Positions 9,885-20,250 of a stretch of DNA of 64,000 bases are shown here, piece by piece. The stretch lies in NCBI GenBank assembly GCA_009841225.1, contig VXMF01000008.1:205763-269762 (forward strand), written 5' to 3'. The stretch comes from Terriglobia bacterium (GTDB lineage Bacteria > Acidobacteriota > Terriglobia > Bryobacterales > UBA6623). Every line of letters begins with the position of its first letter. Position 1 is the stretch's first letter. Under the pieces are notes generated by a model. It ran no database searches. It saw only the letters and a list, made by a program, of their open reading frames with translations, and was not told where the DNA came from. A program made the position numbers and the translations under genes.

Positions 9885-12455
9885 ATGCCGGTACAACTGC
9901 GTTCCGTGTTCGACTCGTCGCGCCTGCGCGCTGGGGCGGCGTTGGCCTGCGCGCTGGCGGTGGCCACGATTCCGGCCTCGGCCCAGCAGCCGCGGGGCTA
10001 CTCGATTCCCACCGTGGATCTCGCGGACGAGACTCACCGCCAGGTAGTGGTCGACCGGGAGCCGGGCCAGTATCTGGGCCACCCGTCCACGCTGCTACTG
10101 CCCGACAACCGGACGATTCTGATCGCCTACCCCAAGGGCCACGGCAGGGGAGCCATCGTCTACAAGAAGAGCTTCGATGGCGGGCTGACCTGGACCGACC
10201 GGCTCGAGACGCCGGAAAACTGGGCCACATCGATGGAAGTGCCCACCCTCTTCCGATTGATCGACCCGGAAGGAGTGCCGCGCATCGTGATGTTCTCGGG
10301 CAAAGCCGGTGGGGTGCGCGTTGCGTATTCCGAGGACGAGGGCGAGACTTGGTCGCCGCTGCAGCCGATCAATACCCCCGGCCCCAGCTATGGCGGCATC
10401 GTCACCATGGGTTCGATGGTGGAGCGCAAGGACGGCTCCTACATGGCGTTCTTCCACGACGACGGCCGCTGGCTTCGCAATCCCCCGGTGCATCCGCAAG
10501 GCAAGGTCTTTGAGGTTTACCAGGTCGTCTCGTCCGATGGCGGCCTGACATGGTCGCAGCCCACGGTGATCGCCAAGCATGCTGTAGCGCACCTGTGTGA
10601 GCCGGGAGCGATACGGTCCCCGGACGGAAAGCAGATCGCCGTGCTTCTACGCGAAAACAGTCGCCAGCTGAATTCGTTCGTCATCTTCTCTGACGACGAG
10701 GGCGAGACATGGAGCGAGCCGAGGGAACTGCCGGGCGCACTGACCGGCGACCGGCACACGGCCAGGTACGGTCCCGATGGCCGCCTGTTCATCAGCTTCC
10801 GCGACCGCACACATGAGAGCCCAACGCATGGTGACTGGGTCGGCTGGGTTGGCACGTATGACGACATCGTCGCCGGGCGCGAGGGCCAGTACCGCGTAAG
10901 GTTGATGGACAACCTCTCACGTACAGACACTGCTTACCCAGGAGTCGAACTGCTCCCTGACGGCACCTTCGTGGTGACCACGTACGGGCACTGGGCCGCT
11001 GGGGAGGAGCCTTACATCGTCAGCGTGCGCTTCACGCTAGAGGAACTCGACGCCCGGGCGAAATTCGCATCGAATGAACCGACGTCTCTAGTGCGAGCAT
11101 CGGAGCGAGGCGCACTCGGTGCCGATGCCAGCCCGGAAAAGCCCAACATCCTGTTTATCGCAGTGGACGACCTCAACGACTGGGTGCTGGAGCCGGATTC
11201 GCCGCTGAAGATGCCCAATCTGCGGCGCTTGGCACGGCGCGGCGCACTGTTCGAGCGGGCCTACACAGCCTCGCCGGCTTGCAATCCGTCGCGTGTGGCT
11301 CTGCTGACCGGGCTGCATCCCGCCAGCACCGGCGTTTACGACAACCGTTCCGATTGGCGGCGCGCCCTGCCCGGGGCCGTAACCTTGCCGCGCTACTTCA
11401 TGAACCACGGGTACCAAGTCGAGGGCGCGGGGAAGGTCTTCCACCACCACGACAACAGCGCCTATCACGACGACGAGTCATTTCACCATTTCGAGAAGAT
11501 GCAACTCGATCCCATGCCGCCGCGGAAATTCAACGGCATTGCGGCAGTGCGCAGCCCAAATTTCGACTGGGGCCTGTGGCCGCTCGACGAGACCCTGACC
11601 CCGGACGCGCGCTCGGTGAATTTCGGGATCCGATTTCTGGAGCGCGAGCATGACCGGCCCTTCTTCCTCGCGATCGGCCTCTTCCGACCCCACATGCCCT
11701 TCCACGCCCCGCCCAAGTACTTCGGCGCTTACCCTGGCGGAGATGTGGCCATGCCTCGCACGCACCCGAACGACTTGGACGACATTCCGGCGGGCGGACA
11801 AGCGCTGCTACGCCAAAAGCAGCACTTCATGCAGGCCATCCTTGAGGCTGAAGAACAGCGGCCCGGCACATGGAAGGAGGCGGTGCGGGCATATCAAGCC
11901 AGTTGCACGTTCGCCGATCACCAGTTGGGCCGCCTGTTGGACGCACTGGCGCGCTCGGACCACGCCAAGTCCACTGTCATCGTGCTGTGGTCTGATCACG
12001 GCTACCACCTAGGCGAGAAGAACCACTGGGAAAAGTTCGCGCTGTGGGAAAAAGCAACCCGCGTGCCGTTGGTGCTGGTGGCACCCGGCACGACCTCGCC
12101 GGGCACTGTCGTGCAGTCTCCGGCTTCGCTGCTGGACCTATATCCAACCCTGCTGGACCTTGCGGGACTTCCTCCGAAGCCGGAGCTTGACGGGGAGAGC
12201 CTGCTGCCTCTGCTGAAGACCCCGCGCCGCAAGCGGGCAGTGTCAATGACTTACCTGCGGGGCAATCACGCTGTGCGGTCCAATCGCTGGCGCTACATCC
12301 GCTACGCCGACGGCAGCGAGGAGCTTTACGACCACTCCAGCGACCCGCACGAATTCGCCAACCTCGCCCTGACAGGCGAGCACGCCGACACCATCCTCGA
12401 GCTGCGACGGGCTCTGCCGCGCAAGAACGCACCGAACGCGGCAAGCCTGCGCTGA
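9885..12455 (+). CDS. Exported sialidase-like/sulfatase fusion protein
   Basis: 856 residues with two catalytic-type domains in one chain. An N-terminal signal peptide (about 34 residues) is followed by a sialidase-type beta-propeller carrying four Asp-box-like repeats: SFDGGLTW, SEDEGETW, SSDGGLTW and SDDEGETW, near residues 96, 149, 216 and 269. A short linker around residues 395-417 leads into a type I sulfatase domain starting PNILFIAVDDLNDW. The formylglycine signature is ACNPSR with Cys at about 466. Metal-site segments are SDHGYHLGEKNHW and DDLND. The sulfatase half most resembles iduronate-2-sulfatase-like enzymes and lacks its own signal peptide. I prefer the ATG at 9885 over 9870: it has GAGGG four bases upstream and 9870 overlaps a TATGAT box. 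It probably removes sulfate and another terminal group from an external glycan. Confidence 0.88.
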   Translation: MPVQLRSVFDSSRLRAGAALACALAVATIPASAQQPRGYSIPTVDLADETHRQVVVDREPGQYLGHPSTLLLPDNRTILIAYPKGHGRGAIVYKKSFDGGLTWTDRLETPENWATSMEVPTLFRLIDPEGVPRIVMFSGKAGGVRVAYSEDEGETWSPLQPINTPGPSYGGIVTMGSMVERKDGSYMAFFHDDGRWLRNPPVHPQGKVFEVYQVVSSDGGLTWSQPTVIAKHAVAHLCEPGAIRSPDGKQIAVLLRENSRQLNSFVIFSDDEGETWSEPRELPGALTGDRHTARYGPDGRLFISFRDRTHESPTHGDWVGWVGTYDDIVAGREGQYRVRLMDNLSRTDTAYPGVELLPDGTFVVTTYGHWAAGEEPYIVSVRFTLEELDARAKFASNEPTSLVRASERGALGADASPEKPNILFIAVDDLNDWVLEPDSPLKMPNLRRLARRGALFERAYTASPACNPSRVALLTGLHPASTGVYDNRSDWRRALPGAVTLPRYFMNHGYQVEGAGKVFHHHDNSAYHDDESFHHFEKMQLDPMPPRKFNGIAAVRSPNFDWGLWPLDETLTPDARSVNFGIRFLEREHDRPFFLAIGLFRPHMPFHAPPKYFGAYPGGDVAMPRTHPNDLDDIPAGGQALLRQKQHFMQAILEAEEQRPGTWKEAVRAYQASCTFADHQLGRLLDALARSDHAKSTVIVLWSDHGYHLGEKNHWEKFALWEKATRVPLVLVAPGTTSPGTVVQSPASLLDLYPTLLDLAGLPPKPELDGESLLPLLKTPRRKRAVSMTYLRGNHAVRSNRWRYIRYADGSEELYDHSSDPHEFANLALTGEHADTILELRRALPRKNAPNAASLR

Positions 12456-12472
12456 GTTCCTAGGCTCGCGCT

Positions 12473-13243
12473 ATGGCTTCGCATTTCGGCCACCCTGCTC
12501 ATCACTACGCCAGCATCGACACAACGATGCTGGCGGCTGCTGACTTGGCGCGGCAAGGCTGCTCCGAGGGCACGATCGTGACTGCGGACGAGCAGACAGC
12601 AGGACGTGGCCGCCTAGGCAGGAACTGGGTGTCCCGAGCCGGTCTCGGGCTATACCTTTCGCTGGTGCTGCGTCCGCCGGTTCGCCCGTACGCGGCACCG
12701 GTCCTGACGCTTGTCGCCGGCTTGGCGGTCAAAGAGGCCTTGGAGGGCCTGGCAGGCCTCCGCTGTGACATCCGCTGGCCCAACGACATCCTAGTGAACG
12801 AGCGCAAGTGCTGCGGGATCCTCGTGGAAATGGAGGCCGAGCGCCAACAAGTCGATCATGTCATTGTCGGTATCGGTATCAACCTCAACCACGCGACGTT
12901 CCCGCCTGATTTGGCCGACACCGCAACGTCCCTGCTTATCGAGAGCGGCAAGGATTGGTCACGCGAACAGGTTCTCGATCCCGTGCTGAGATCATTGGAG
13001 TCGCTCTACGATCTGTACCTAGACGGGGGCGCCGCGCCTGTCTTGGAGGCATTCCAAGCGGCTTCCAGCTATGCCCGGGGACGGCGGGTGGTCATCGAAG
13101 GCGTCCCCGAAGATGGCTCCGTGCCGGTGCGGGGCGTCACTGCCGGCCTGAACGAACAGGGCTTGCTCATGCTAGAGGACGCCGAGGGCGAGGTCGTCCC
13201 AATCGTCGCCGGAAGCGTTCGCCCGGACACAGGCACAATATAA
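12473..13243 (+). CDS. birA: Biotin--[acetyl-CoA-carboxylase] ligase
   Basis: 256-residue biotin protein ligase that makes biotinyl-AMP and attaches biotin to carboxyl carrier proteins. Seen are the GRGRLGRNW biotin/ATP loop near residue 43, WPNDILVN near residue 102 and the VGIGINLNH core near residue 123, then the small C-terminal SH3-like domain. The N-terminal helix-turn-helix of the E. coli BirA repressor is missing, so this is a monofunctional class I ligase and should not regulate transcription. The gene is 17 bp after the sialidase-sulfatase gene and 4 bp before coaX, the start of a compact cofactor cluster. Confidence 0.93.
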   Translation: MASHFGHPAHHYASIDTTMLAAADLARQGCSEGTIVTADEQTAGRGRLGRNWVSRAGLGLYLSLVLRPPVRPYAAPVLTLVAGLAVKEALEGLAGLRCDIRWPNDILVNERKCCGILVEMEAERQQVDHVIVGIGINLNHATFPPDLADTATSLLIESGKDWSREQVLDPVLRSLESLYDLYLDGGAAPVLEAFQAASSYARGRRVVIEGVPEDGSVPVRGVTAGLNEQGLLMLEDAEGEVVPIVAGSVRPDTGTI

Positions 13244-13247
13244 GTTC

Positions 13248-14015
13248 ATGCTGCTCGCGGTAGACGTCGGAAACACGAACCTGACAATCGGGCTCTTCGA
13301 CGATGAGCGGCTGGCGGCCGATTGGCGGCTCAAGACCGACCTCGAACAGACCGCCGACGGCTGGGGCGCACTGTTCCAAACGCTGGTCTCGCTAGCGAAC
13401 CTCAAGCTCGACGACATCGATGGATTCGTCTTTTCGTCCGTCGTTCCCCAACTTGACTCGTCCATCGCTGGCGTAGCCAGCCGGTATCTCAAGCTGGCGC
13501 CCCTGCAAGTGACGGCCAGCACCCGCACCGGCCTGGGGCTTCGGGTCGACACGCCAGAAGAGGTCGGCGCGGACCGGATCGTGAACTCGGTCGCGGCGTC
13601 TGAGCGCTACGGCTGTCCCTGCATAGCGGTCGACTTCGGCACCGCGATTACGTTCGACGCCATCTCGGAACAGCGCGAGTACTTGGGCGGCATCATCTGC
13701 CCAGGAATCCAAGTGTCCTCCCAAGCCTTGGTCCGGCGCACCGCACGGCTTCCTCAAATCGAACTAAGGCGGCCCGACAAGGTGATCGGCAGCAGCACGG
13801 TTGGCAGCCTCCAGTCGGGGTTCTACTACGGAATGCTCGGAATGGTGGACGGCATCTTGGAAAAGATGCTACGGACTCTCGGGACGGACGCGACCGTGGT
13901 CGCGACCGGAGGGCAGTCCGAGAGCCTTGCGCGCGACTCGCGCTTTATTCAAGAGGTGGATCCAGGACTGACTCTCGAAGGCTTGCGCCTGATCTGGAAC
14001 CTGAACCGGTCTTGA
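13248..14015 (+). CDS. coaX: Type III pantothenate kinase
   Basis: 255 residues. It phosphorylates pantothenate in the first committed step of CoA synthesis. The ASKHA-fold phosphate motif AVDVGNTNLTIGLFD is at residues 4-18, GADRIVNSVAA near residue 107, AVDFGTAITFDAI near residue 125 and GGIICPGIQVS near residue 144. All are typical of CoaX, which is feedback-insensitive and distinct from CoaA. It follows birA by 4 bp and precedes pncB by 9 bp, so the three are very likely one transcript. Confidence 0.95.
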   Translation: MLLAVDVGNTNLTIGLFDDERLAADWRLKTDLEQTADGWGALFQTLVSLANLKLDDIDGFVFSSVVPQLDSSIAGVASRYLKLAPLQVTASTRTGLGLRVDTPEEVGADRIVNSVAASERYGCPCIAVDFGTAITFDAISEQREYLGGIICPGIQVSSQALVRRTARLPQIELRRPDKVIGSSTVGSLQSGFYYGMLGMVDGILEKMLRTLGTDATVVATGGQSESLARDSRFIQEVDPGLTLEGLRLIWNLNRS

Positions 14016-14024
14016 GGCGATCGC

Positions 14025-15467
14025 ATGCACGCGCCCGCTGGCCGCTCCCTGGCCCTGCTGACCGACCTTTACCAGCTCACCATGGCCGCCGGGTATCGGC
14101 GCGAGGGTCTCGCGGACCGCGAGGCGGTGTTCTGCCAGTACTTCCGCAAGGCACCGTTCGGCGGCGCGTTCGCGATCGCGGCCGGGCTTGGGACCGCGTT
14201 GGAGTGGCTCGCCGAGCTGCGCTTCCGAGAGGATGACCTGGAGTATCTGGCGAGTCTCGAGGGTGCTGGGGGCGCGCCGCTGTTCGATACGGCGTTCCTA
14301 GACTATCTCGGCGAACTGAGGTTCTCCTGCGACGTGGATGCGGTCGCCGAGGGCTCAGTCGTTTTCGCCCACGAGCCGCTGCTGCGGGTTCGGGGCCCGC
14401 TGCTGCAGTGCCAGATCGTCGAGACGGCCCTGCTCAACATCGTCAACTTCCAAACGCTGGTGGCGACCAAGGCTGCCCGCGTGTGCTCGGCGGCGGGGGA
14501 CGAACCCGTGCTGGAATTCGGTCTGCGCCGGGCGCAGGGAATCGACGGAGGACTTAGCGCCAGCCGGGCTGCCTATGTGGGAGGCTGCTCGGCCACCTCG
14601 AACGTGCTGGCTGGCAAGCTGCATGGTATTCCCGTGCGCGGCACTCACGGCCACAGTTGGGTGCTGGCGTTCGGCGACGAGCGCGATGCATTCGAAGCCT
14701 TCGCCCGGGCGATGCCCCACAACTGCGTCCTGCTGGTCGATACATTCGACACCCCCACAGGCGTGAGGAACGCGATCGAGGTCGGCGCCAGCATGCGCGA
14801 GGATGGAGCGCGGCTCGCGGGAATCCGGCTCGACTCGGGAGATCTGGCGGGTCTCTCCGTAGAGGCACGAGCGCTGCTCGATGAGGCAGGCCTGCATGAC
14901 ACCGCGATCGTAGCTTCGAACGACCTAGACGAAGATTCCATCGCCGCTCTCAAGCAGCGCGGCGCCAAGGTCGGAATCTGGGGAGTGGGCACCAGCATTG
15001 CGAGCTCGGGCGGGCAGTCAGCGCTTGGCGGCGTCTACAAGCTCACGCAGCTGCGCGATGCTTCCGGCGAGTGGCAGGCGCGGGCGAAGCGCTCGGAAGA
15101 CCCGGACAAGTCTACGCTGCCGGGAATGCTGCAGGTGCGGCGCTACACAGTCGGTGACAGGCTCGACGCCGACCTAATCTATGACGAATCAGATCCGCCG
15201 CGAGCTTCGTGGCGCGGCGTGACGCTTGAGAGCGGCGATGCTGAGCGCAGGCGCACGTTTGAAGGCACACACCGAGACCTGCTGCAAACTGTCGTTGCCG
15301 GCGGGCAGATCGTGACAAGCGCTGAGGCACTCGACGCGGCGCGGAAGCGCTGCCGCTCTGAGTTGGCCATGCTGCCGGACGAACTAGCCCGAGGACGATC
15401 GGGCAGCGTCGCCCCAGTGTGGCTCGAAGAGGGCGTGAGGCGGCGTCAGCTGGCTCTGCTGCCCTGA
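14025..15467 (+). CDS. pncB: Nicotinate phosphoribosyltransferase
   Basis: 480 residues. It converts nicotinate and PRPP to nicotinate mononucleotide in the NAD salvage (Preiss-Handler) pathway. The N-terminal [14 protein letters not shown] is diagnostic. [13 protein letters not shown] near residue 164, GTHGHSW near residue 206 and the [12 protein letters not shown] region near residue 265 line the active site. The C-terminal part has the [19 protein letters not shown] segment. It is the third gene in the birA-coaX-pncB cluster of vitamin-derived cofactor genes and converges on trpB with 34 bp between the stops. Confidence 0.95.
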   Translation: MHAPAGRSLALLTDLYQLTMAAGYRREGLADREAVFCQYFRKAPFGGAFAIAAGLGTALEWLAELRFREDDLEYLASLEGAGGAPLFDTAFLDYLGELRFSCDVDAVAEGSVVFAHEPLLRVRGPLLQCQIVETALLNIVNFQTLVATKAARVCSAAGDEPVLEFGLRRAQGIDGGLSASRAAYVGGCSATSNVLAGKLHGIPVRGTHGHSWVLAFGDERDAFEAFARAMPHNCVLLVDTFDTPTGVRNAIEVGASMREDGARLAGIRLDSGDLAGLSVEARALLDEAGLHDTAIVASNDLDEDSIAALKQRGAKVGIWGVGTSIASSGGQSALGGVYKLTQLRDASGEWQARAKRSEDPDKSTLPGMLQVRRYTVGDRLDADLIYDESDPPRASWRGVTLESGDAERRRTFEGTHRDLLQTVVAGGQIVTSAEALDAARKRCRSELAMLPDELARGRSGSVAPVWLEEGVRRRQLALLP

Positions 15468-15501
15468 TTGCAAGGCGAACGCCGAACCGCGCATCACCTA
15501 G

Positions 15502-16707
<1,206 letters not shown>

Positions 16708-16721
16708 GCCTTCACAATATC

Positions 16722-16824
16722 GCGAGCTGGAATCGGCGTCAGCCGCGCGATTCGATCAACCTCTTCCCACGTGAGGATGGCCAAGTCGCTATCGCGTCGA
16801 GGTCGATGAATTCCGCGCCGTCAA
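16722..16824 (-). pseudogene. Degenerate copy of the 3' end of the FG-GAP gene
   Basis: On the minus strand bases 16824-16751 align with the last coding part of the FG-GAP gene whose stop is at 17443. The encoded traces are EFIDLD in one frame and [12 protein letters not shown] after a single-base deletion, matching VELVDLD and LDILTCEEVDLL. By eye about three quarters of some 60 aligned bases are identical. Similarity fades near the former stop, just before trpB. It is too short and frameshifted to be functional. Confidence 0.65.
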
Positions 16825-17080
16825 CGCAAAGGGCCTGATTCGTGCAATCGGCGCTGGTCCACGGCCTGCACGTGGTCGAGATTGATCGCTGACTGGTGCT
16901 TCAAGCCCTCGTCGATGCCAACAATCACCTCGCTCGCAACCCTCGGACTGTTGAGGTGATCGGCGCTACCAAAGCAATGCTCGGCAGGGGCAGGACCCGT
17001 TGACGAGTGAGCCCTACTACAGGTCACCGCTTGTCGGGCCTTCTGAATCTGTACAGCTAGATCTCACCACGCCTCGGCTT
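16821..17080 (-). pseudogene. Broken MazF/PemK-type toxin gene
   Basis: Read on the minus strand this is a recognisable MazF-family endoribonuclease with several lesions. The frame from 17080 gives KPRRGEI, a stop (TAG, 17057-17059) where the family has Trp, LYRFRRPDKR, a second stop (TGA, 17024-17026), then PVVGLTRQRVLPL and VAPITSTVRG. A frameshift near 16950 moves to the frame SEVIVGIDEGLKHQSAI followed by NLDHVQAVDQRRL, the conserved C-terminal block. No start codon remains at the expected place. The intact antitoxin gene lies immediately upstream, in the usual antitoxin-toxin order. The toxin is dead as read unless the sequence contains several errors. Confidence 0.8.
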
Positions 17081-17085
17081 GTGCC

Positions 17086-17319
17086 CTAGCTTCCAGGCCA
17101 TACGCCTTCTTCGTCCCAACCTAGGAGCTCCGACTCCACAGAATTTTTCTCGCCGTAGCCCTCGCCGTACAATCGATCAATTTCTGCTCTCTCCTGCATT
17201 CGGAGGTAGTCGATTGCCGCCTCACGTAGAATCGCCGACCGCCCCCGTTGCTTGACTGCTGGATGACTGTCAAGTCGCTCAAGCAACGACTCGTCGAATG
17301 TCACTCGGATAGCCTTCAT
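17086..17319 (-). CDS. Ribbon-helix-helix antitoxin (MazE-like)
   Basis: 77 residues. The N-terminal MKAIRVTFDESLLERLD is a ribbon-helix-helix DNA-binding strand and helix, followed by RSAILREAAIDYL. The acidic C-terminus ending GWDEEGVWPGS is the part that normally wraps the cognate MazF-type toxin. It is intact, but the toxin gene directly downstream is broken, so the protein is either a relic or a solitary repressor. RHH antitoxins normally repress their own promoter; I see no clear palindrome in the 120 bp upstream. Confidence 0.75.
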   Translation of the reverse strand: MKAIRVTFDESLLERLDSHPAVKQRGRSAILREAAIDYLRMQERAEIDRLYGEGYGEKNSVESELLGWDEEGVWPGS

Positions 17320-17442
17320 GTACGCTGCTCCGTGCGTTTGGGATCGTGGTGCGTAGACGCCAGACGAATCATTGAACTCTGAGTCGGTTTGGTGCGGGCC
17401 GGCTACGGATCGCTGGACACTAAGGGTTGTTGCAGGCGCTGG

Positions 17443-18618
17443 TCAGCGGGCGGGATTCTCGTACCAAACGACTCCGAGCAGATCGACCTCCTCGCACGTG
17501 AGTATGTCCAAGTCTCCGTCTCCGTCAAGATCGACGAGTTCCACGCGATCAAACTTGGTGCCGTCCGGTCCGCCCACGTCCGTCACCTCCCACTGCGAGG
17601 CGGTGGGGTCGCCCGAGTGCCGCAACAGGCCGACGCCAGACAGGGCATCCGTCGCGTGTTCGCAGCTGAATACCAGATCCATGGTCCCATCCATATCCAT
17701 GTCACCGACGGCCACAGCCTTACCTGTGCCAAATCCGTCGGGGATCTGAATGGAGTGCGCCCGCCACCTGTTGCCGCGGTTGGACATGCCGCGGAAGAAC
17801 TGGATCGGGCCGTCCTTGACCGCCATCACGACGTCGGTCAAGCCGTCTCCGTCGAGATCTGCCACATCCAAGAACATGGCCTCGTGCTCAGCCTCTGGAC
17901 CGATCCTGTACTCGGGCCAAGCGGCACTGCCGGGCATGTTCTGAAACCACAGGGCTCCGCTCCGCGGACCTTTGCGGTCGCTAGCCACAATATCGGGGGC
18001 ACCATCACCGTTCATGTCGTGGGCAACGATCGACATCACCCAGCCAGCACCGTACCAGCGGCTCCAAGATGCCCTGCCGGTCGGCGTAGACGGGAAGCGC
18101 CACGAGCCGATCGCCGCGAAGTCGTTCTTCGAGCCGGCGACGATATCCACCGAACCATTGCCGTCGACATCGATCGGCTCGGCGTACATCCACTGGTTCT
18201 TGCCCGCCGATCTGACCACTGGCCGTGTCTCCCAGCTGGCGGAGTCCATATAATCGTTACCCTTCAATTGATGGACGTAAATGGTCTTCTCCTCTCCTTC
18301 GGTCGAGCTAATGACCTCGAACTTGCCATCGCCATCGATATCGACGAAGACGGCGTCCTCGGGACTCTCTACCCTGCCAACGACCACTGACGGCCATTCG
18401 GAGGCAGCCTTGTCCGCACCAGGGTTGAGATAGGCCTTGACGGCGCCGGACTGCTCCCAAGCGGTAGCAAAGTCGATCAAGCCATCGCCGTTGACGTCGG
18501 CCAAGCGCACGCCATCGGCGCCCTTTTCCGAGGCGTCGATGACATGTCGCGCCCAAGGGCTGGCGACCAGTAGGGGCGCAGACAAGAACAGAACGATTAG
18601 AAAGCGGCTCATGCGCAT
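17443..18618 (-). CDS. Exported FG-GAP/VCBS repeat protein
   Basis: About 391 residues from the ATG at 18618; the frame runs further upstream to 18741, but only the start at 18618 (or 18612) gives a clean signal peptide. At least six calcium-binding-type repeats of the form DxDGDGxxD occur: DVNGDGLIDF, DIDGDGKFEV, DVDGNGSVDI, DMNGDGAPDI, DLDGDGLTDV, DMDMDGTMDL and DLDGDGDLDI. These make a beta-propeller like those in integrin alpha chains. The protein is probably secreted or surface-bound. Such proteins are abundant in Acidobacteriota and Planctomycetota with no defined function. A decayed copy of its 3' end lies about 0.6 kb downstream beyond the MazEF scar. Confidence 0.85.
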   Translation of the reverse strand: MRMSRFLIVLFLSAPLLVASPWARHVIDASEKGADGVRLADVNGDGLIDFATAWEQSGAVKAYLNPGADKAASEWPSVVVGRVESPEDAVFVDIDGDGKFEVISSTEGEEKTIYVHQLKGNDYMDSASWETRPVVRSAGKNQWMYAEPIDVDGNGSVDIVAGSKNDFAAIGSWRFPSTPTGRASWSRWYGAGWVMSIVAHDMNGDGAPDIVASDRKGPRSGALWFQNMPGSAAWPEYRIGPEAEHEAMFLDVADLDGDGLTDVVMAVKDGPIQFFRGMSNRGNRWRAHSIQIPDGFGTGKAVAVGDMDMDGTMDLVFSCEHATDALSGVGLLRHSGDPTASQWEVTDVGGPDGTKFDRVELVDLDGDGDLDILTCEEVDLLGVVWYENPAR

Positions 18619-18764
18619 AGATTTTAGTCGAGATCGCCTCGGGCGTGGAATTGCACTCAGTTGCGGCGCGCGTGGAATCGGTCGAGCCGCTTGCAGCCGT
18701 GCCAAGCGCGCACACAGGCGATCGGCTGCGACTCCCAACACTTCCGGGCAATTGGAGCGCTCGC

Positions 18765-18770
18765 TAGAAT
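18765..18770 (+). promoter_or_regulatory. Candidate -10 element (TAGAAT) of def-fmt-argJ
   Basis: TAGAAT matches the -10 consensus at five of six positions, 30 bases before the def start. There is no good -35 at 17 bases, so this is tentative. Confidence 0.3.
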
Positions 18771-18800
18771 GAAACCGAGGGCCGTAGTGGCGCCACGACC

Positions 18801-19322
18801 ATGGTGCGCAAGATCGTCAAATACGGCAACCCGGTGCTCGAGGAAAGGTGCAAGCCGGTCGCCGAGGAGGAGTTCGGCAGCGAAGATCTTCGGTCGCTTG
18901 TGACCGATATGTTCGAAACGATGTACCAAGCGCGGGGCGTGGGCTTGGCGGCACCCCAAGTGGGCGTGCTCAAGCGCTTGACCGTGATCGACTGCTCTGG
19001 CGGAGAAGGAGAAGCCCAGCCACACATCTTGATCAATCCCGAAATCGTCTCCCAAGAAGGCACACAGGTAGGCTCCGAGGGCTGCCTGTCCATACCGGGC
19101 TTTACGGGCAACGTCAGCCGTCCGATGACAGTGCGCACGCGCTATCGCACCGTCGATGGCGAGTGGGGCGAGCTGGAGGGAGAAGAGCTGCTTGCGAGGG
19201 TGATCTGCCACGAGAACGATCATCTCAACGGCGTGTTATTCCTGCGCCACCTAAGCAAGCTCAAGCGCGGCATGATCAAGAAGAAGATCCGGGCGCTGCG
19301 CAAGCAGGGCGAGTGGGACTAG
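18801..19322 (+). CDS. def: Peptide deformylase
   Basis: 173 residues. It removes the formyl group from the N-terminal methionine of new proteins. All three family motifs are present: GVGLAAPQVG at residues 47-56, EGCLSIPG with metal-ligand Cys95, and HENDH with His137, Glu138 and His141. The usual partner fmt starts one base after the def stop, so the two enzymes that add and remove the formyl group are translationally linked, as in many bacteria. Confidence 0.97.
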   Translation: MVRKIVKYGNPVLEERCKPVAEEEFGSEDLRSLVTDMFETMYQARGVGLAAPQVGVLKRLTVIDCSGGEGEAQPHILINPEIVSQEGTQVGSEGCLSIPGFTGNVSRPMTVRTRYRTVDGEWGELEGEELLARVICHENDHLNGVLFLRHLSKLKRGMIKKKIRALRKQGEWD

Positions 19323-19323
19323 A

Positions 19324-20250
19324 TTGCGAGCCGTCTTCATTGGCACGCCTGAATTCGCCGTGCCGTCGCTGGAACTGCTGGCAGAGCACCACGATGTGCT
19401 GGAAGTGGTGACCCAGCCGGATCGCCCGGCGGGTCGCGGCCAGCGACTTACCCCTCCGCCAGTCAAGCGAAAGGCCGAGGAGCTGTCCTTGCCTGTCTTC
19501 CAGCCCGAAAGGATTCGCGACGACCACGCGTTCGATCGTCTTGTCGGCCACGCACCGGACGTGATCGCCGTGGTCGGGTACGGCCAGATGATCCCGAAGC
19601 GGATTCGCGACCTGTCGCCCCATGGATGCGTGAACGTACACTCCTCGCTGCTACCGAAGTACCGCGGAGCGGCCCCGGTCAATTGGGCACTTGTCAACGG
19701 CGAGACCCACACCGGCGTGACCACCATGCGGATCTCGCGACAAATGGATGCCGGGGACATCCTGCTCACCTGCATGACGGAAGTCATGCCTGCAGAGCGC
19801 GCATCGGAACTGAATCGGCGCCTAGCTCCGCAAGGGGCGAGCCTGTTGATGGAGACCCTGCGCGGATTGCAGGCCGGCACGCTGCGCCCGATACCGCAAG
19901 ATCACGACGCGGCGACCTTCGCGCCGCTGATCCGCAAGGAAGACGGCCTTGTAGACTGGTCATTGTCCGCAACGGCAATTCATAACAGGCTACGCGGCTT
20001 CGACCCCTGGCCAGGCATCTATAGCTTCTTCCGAGGCAAGCGGATACGAATCCACGAAGCGCGGGTCGAAGGCGAAGGCGGTCTGGCTCCCGGCAGCATC
20101 TTGCTGAACCAAGGGCGATTCAGCGTCGGTTGCGGTGTAGGCAGGCTTGTGCTGGAGGAAGTCCAATTGGAGGGTCGCAACCGCATGGCAGCAGTGGATT
20201 TCGCGCACGGCTACCGCGCCGAATCTGGCGAGGTGTTGGGGAATGGCTGA
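19324..20250 (+). CDS. fmt: Methionyl-tRNA formyltransferase
   Basis: 308 residues, starting at a TTG one base after the def stop. It formylates initiator Met-tRNA with 10-formyl-THF. Seen are the N-terminal FIGTPEFAVPSLE, the catalytic-region motif VNVHSSLLPKYRGAAP near residue 103, WALVNGETHTGVT, and the C-terminal OB-fold domain with RLRGFDPWPGIY. A TTG start suggests its translation relies on coupling to def. The last 8 bases overlap the argJ start. Confidence 0.96.
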   Translation: MRAVFIGTPEFAVPSLELLAEHHDVLEVVTQPDRPAGRGQRLTPPPVKRKAEELSLPVFQPERIRDDHAFDRLVGHAPDVIAVVGYGQMIPKRIRDLSPHGCVNVHSSLLPKYRGAAPVNWALVNGETHTGVTTMRISRQMDAGDILLTCMTEVMPAERASELNRRLAPQGASLLMETLRGLQAGTLRPIPQDHDAATFAPLIRKEDGLVDWSLSATAIHNRLRGFDPWPGIYSFFRGKRIRIHEARVEGEGGLAPGSILLNQGRFSVGCGVGRLVLEEVQLEGRNRMAAVDFAHGYRAESGEVLGNG

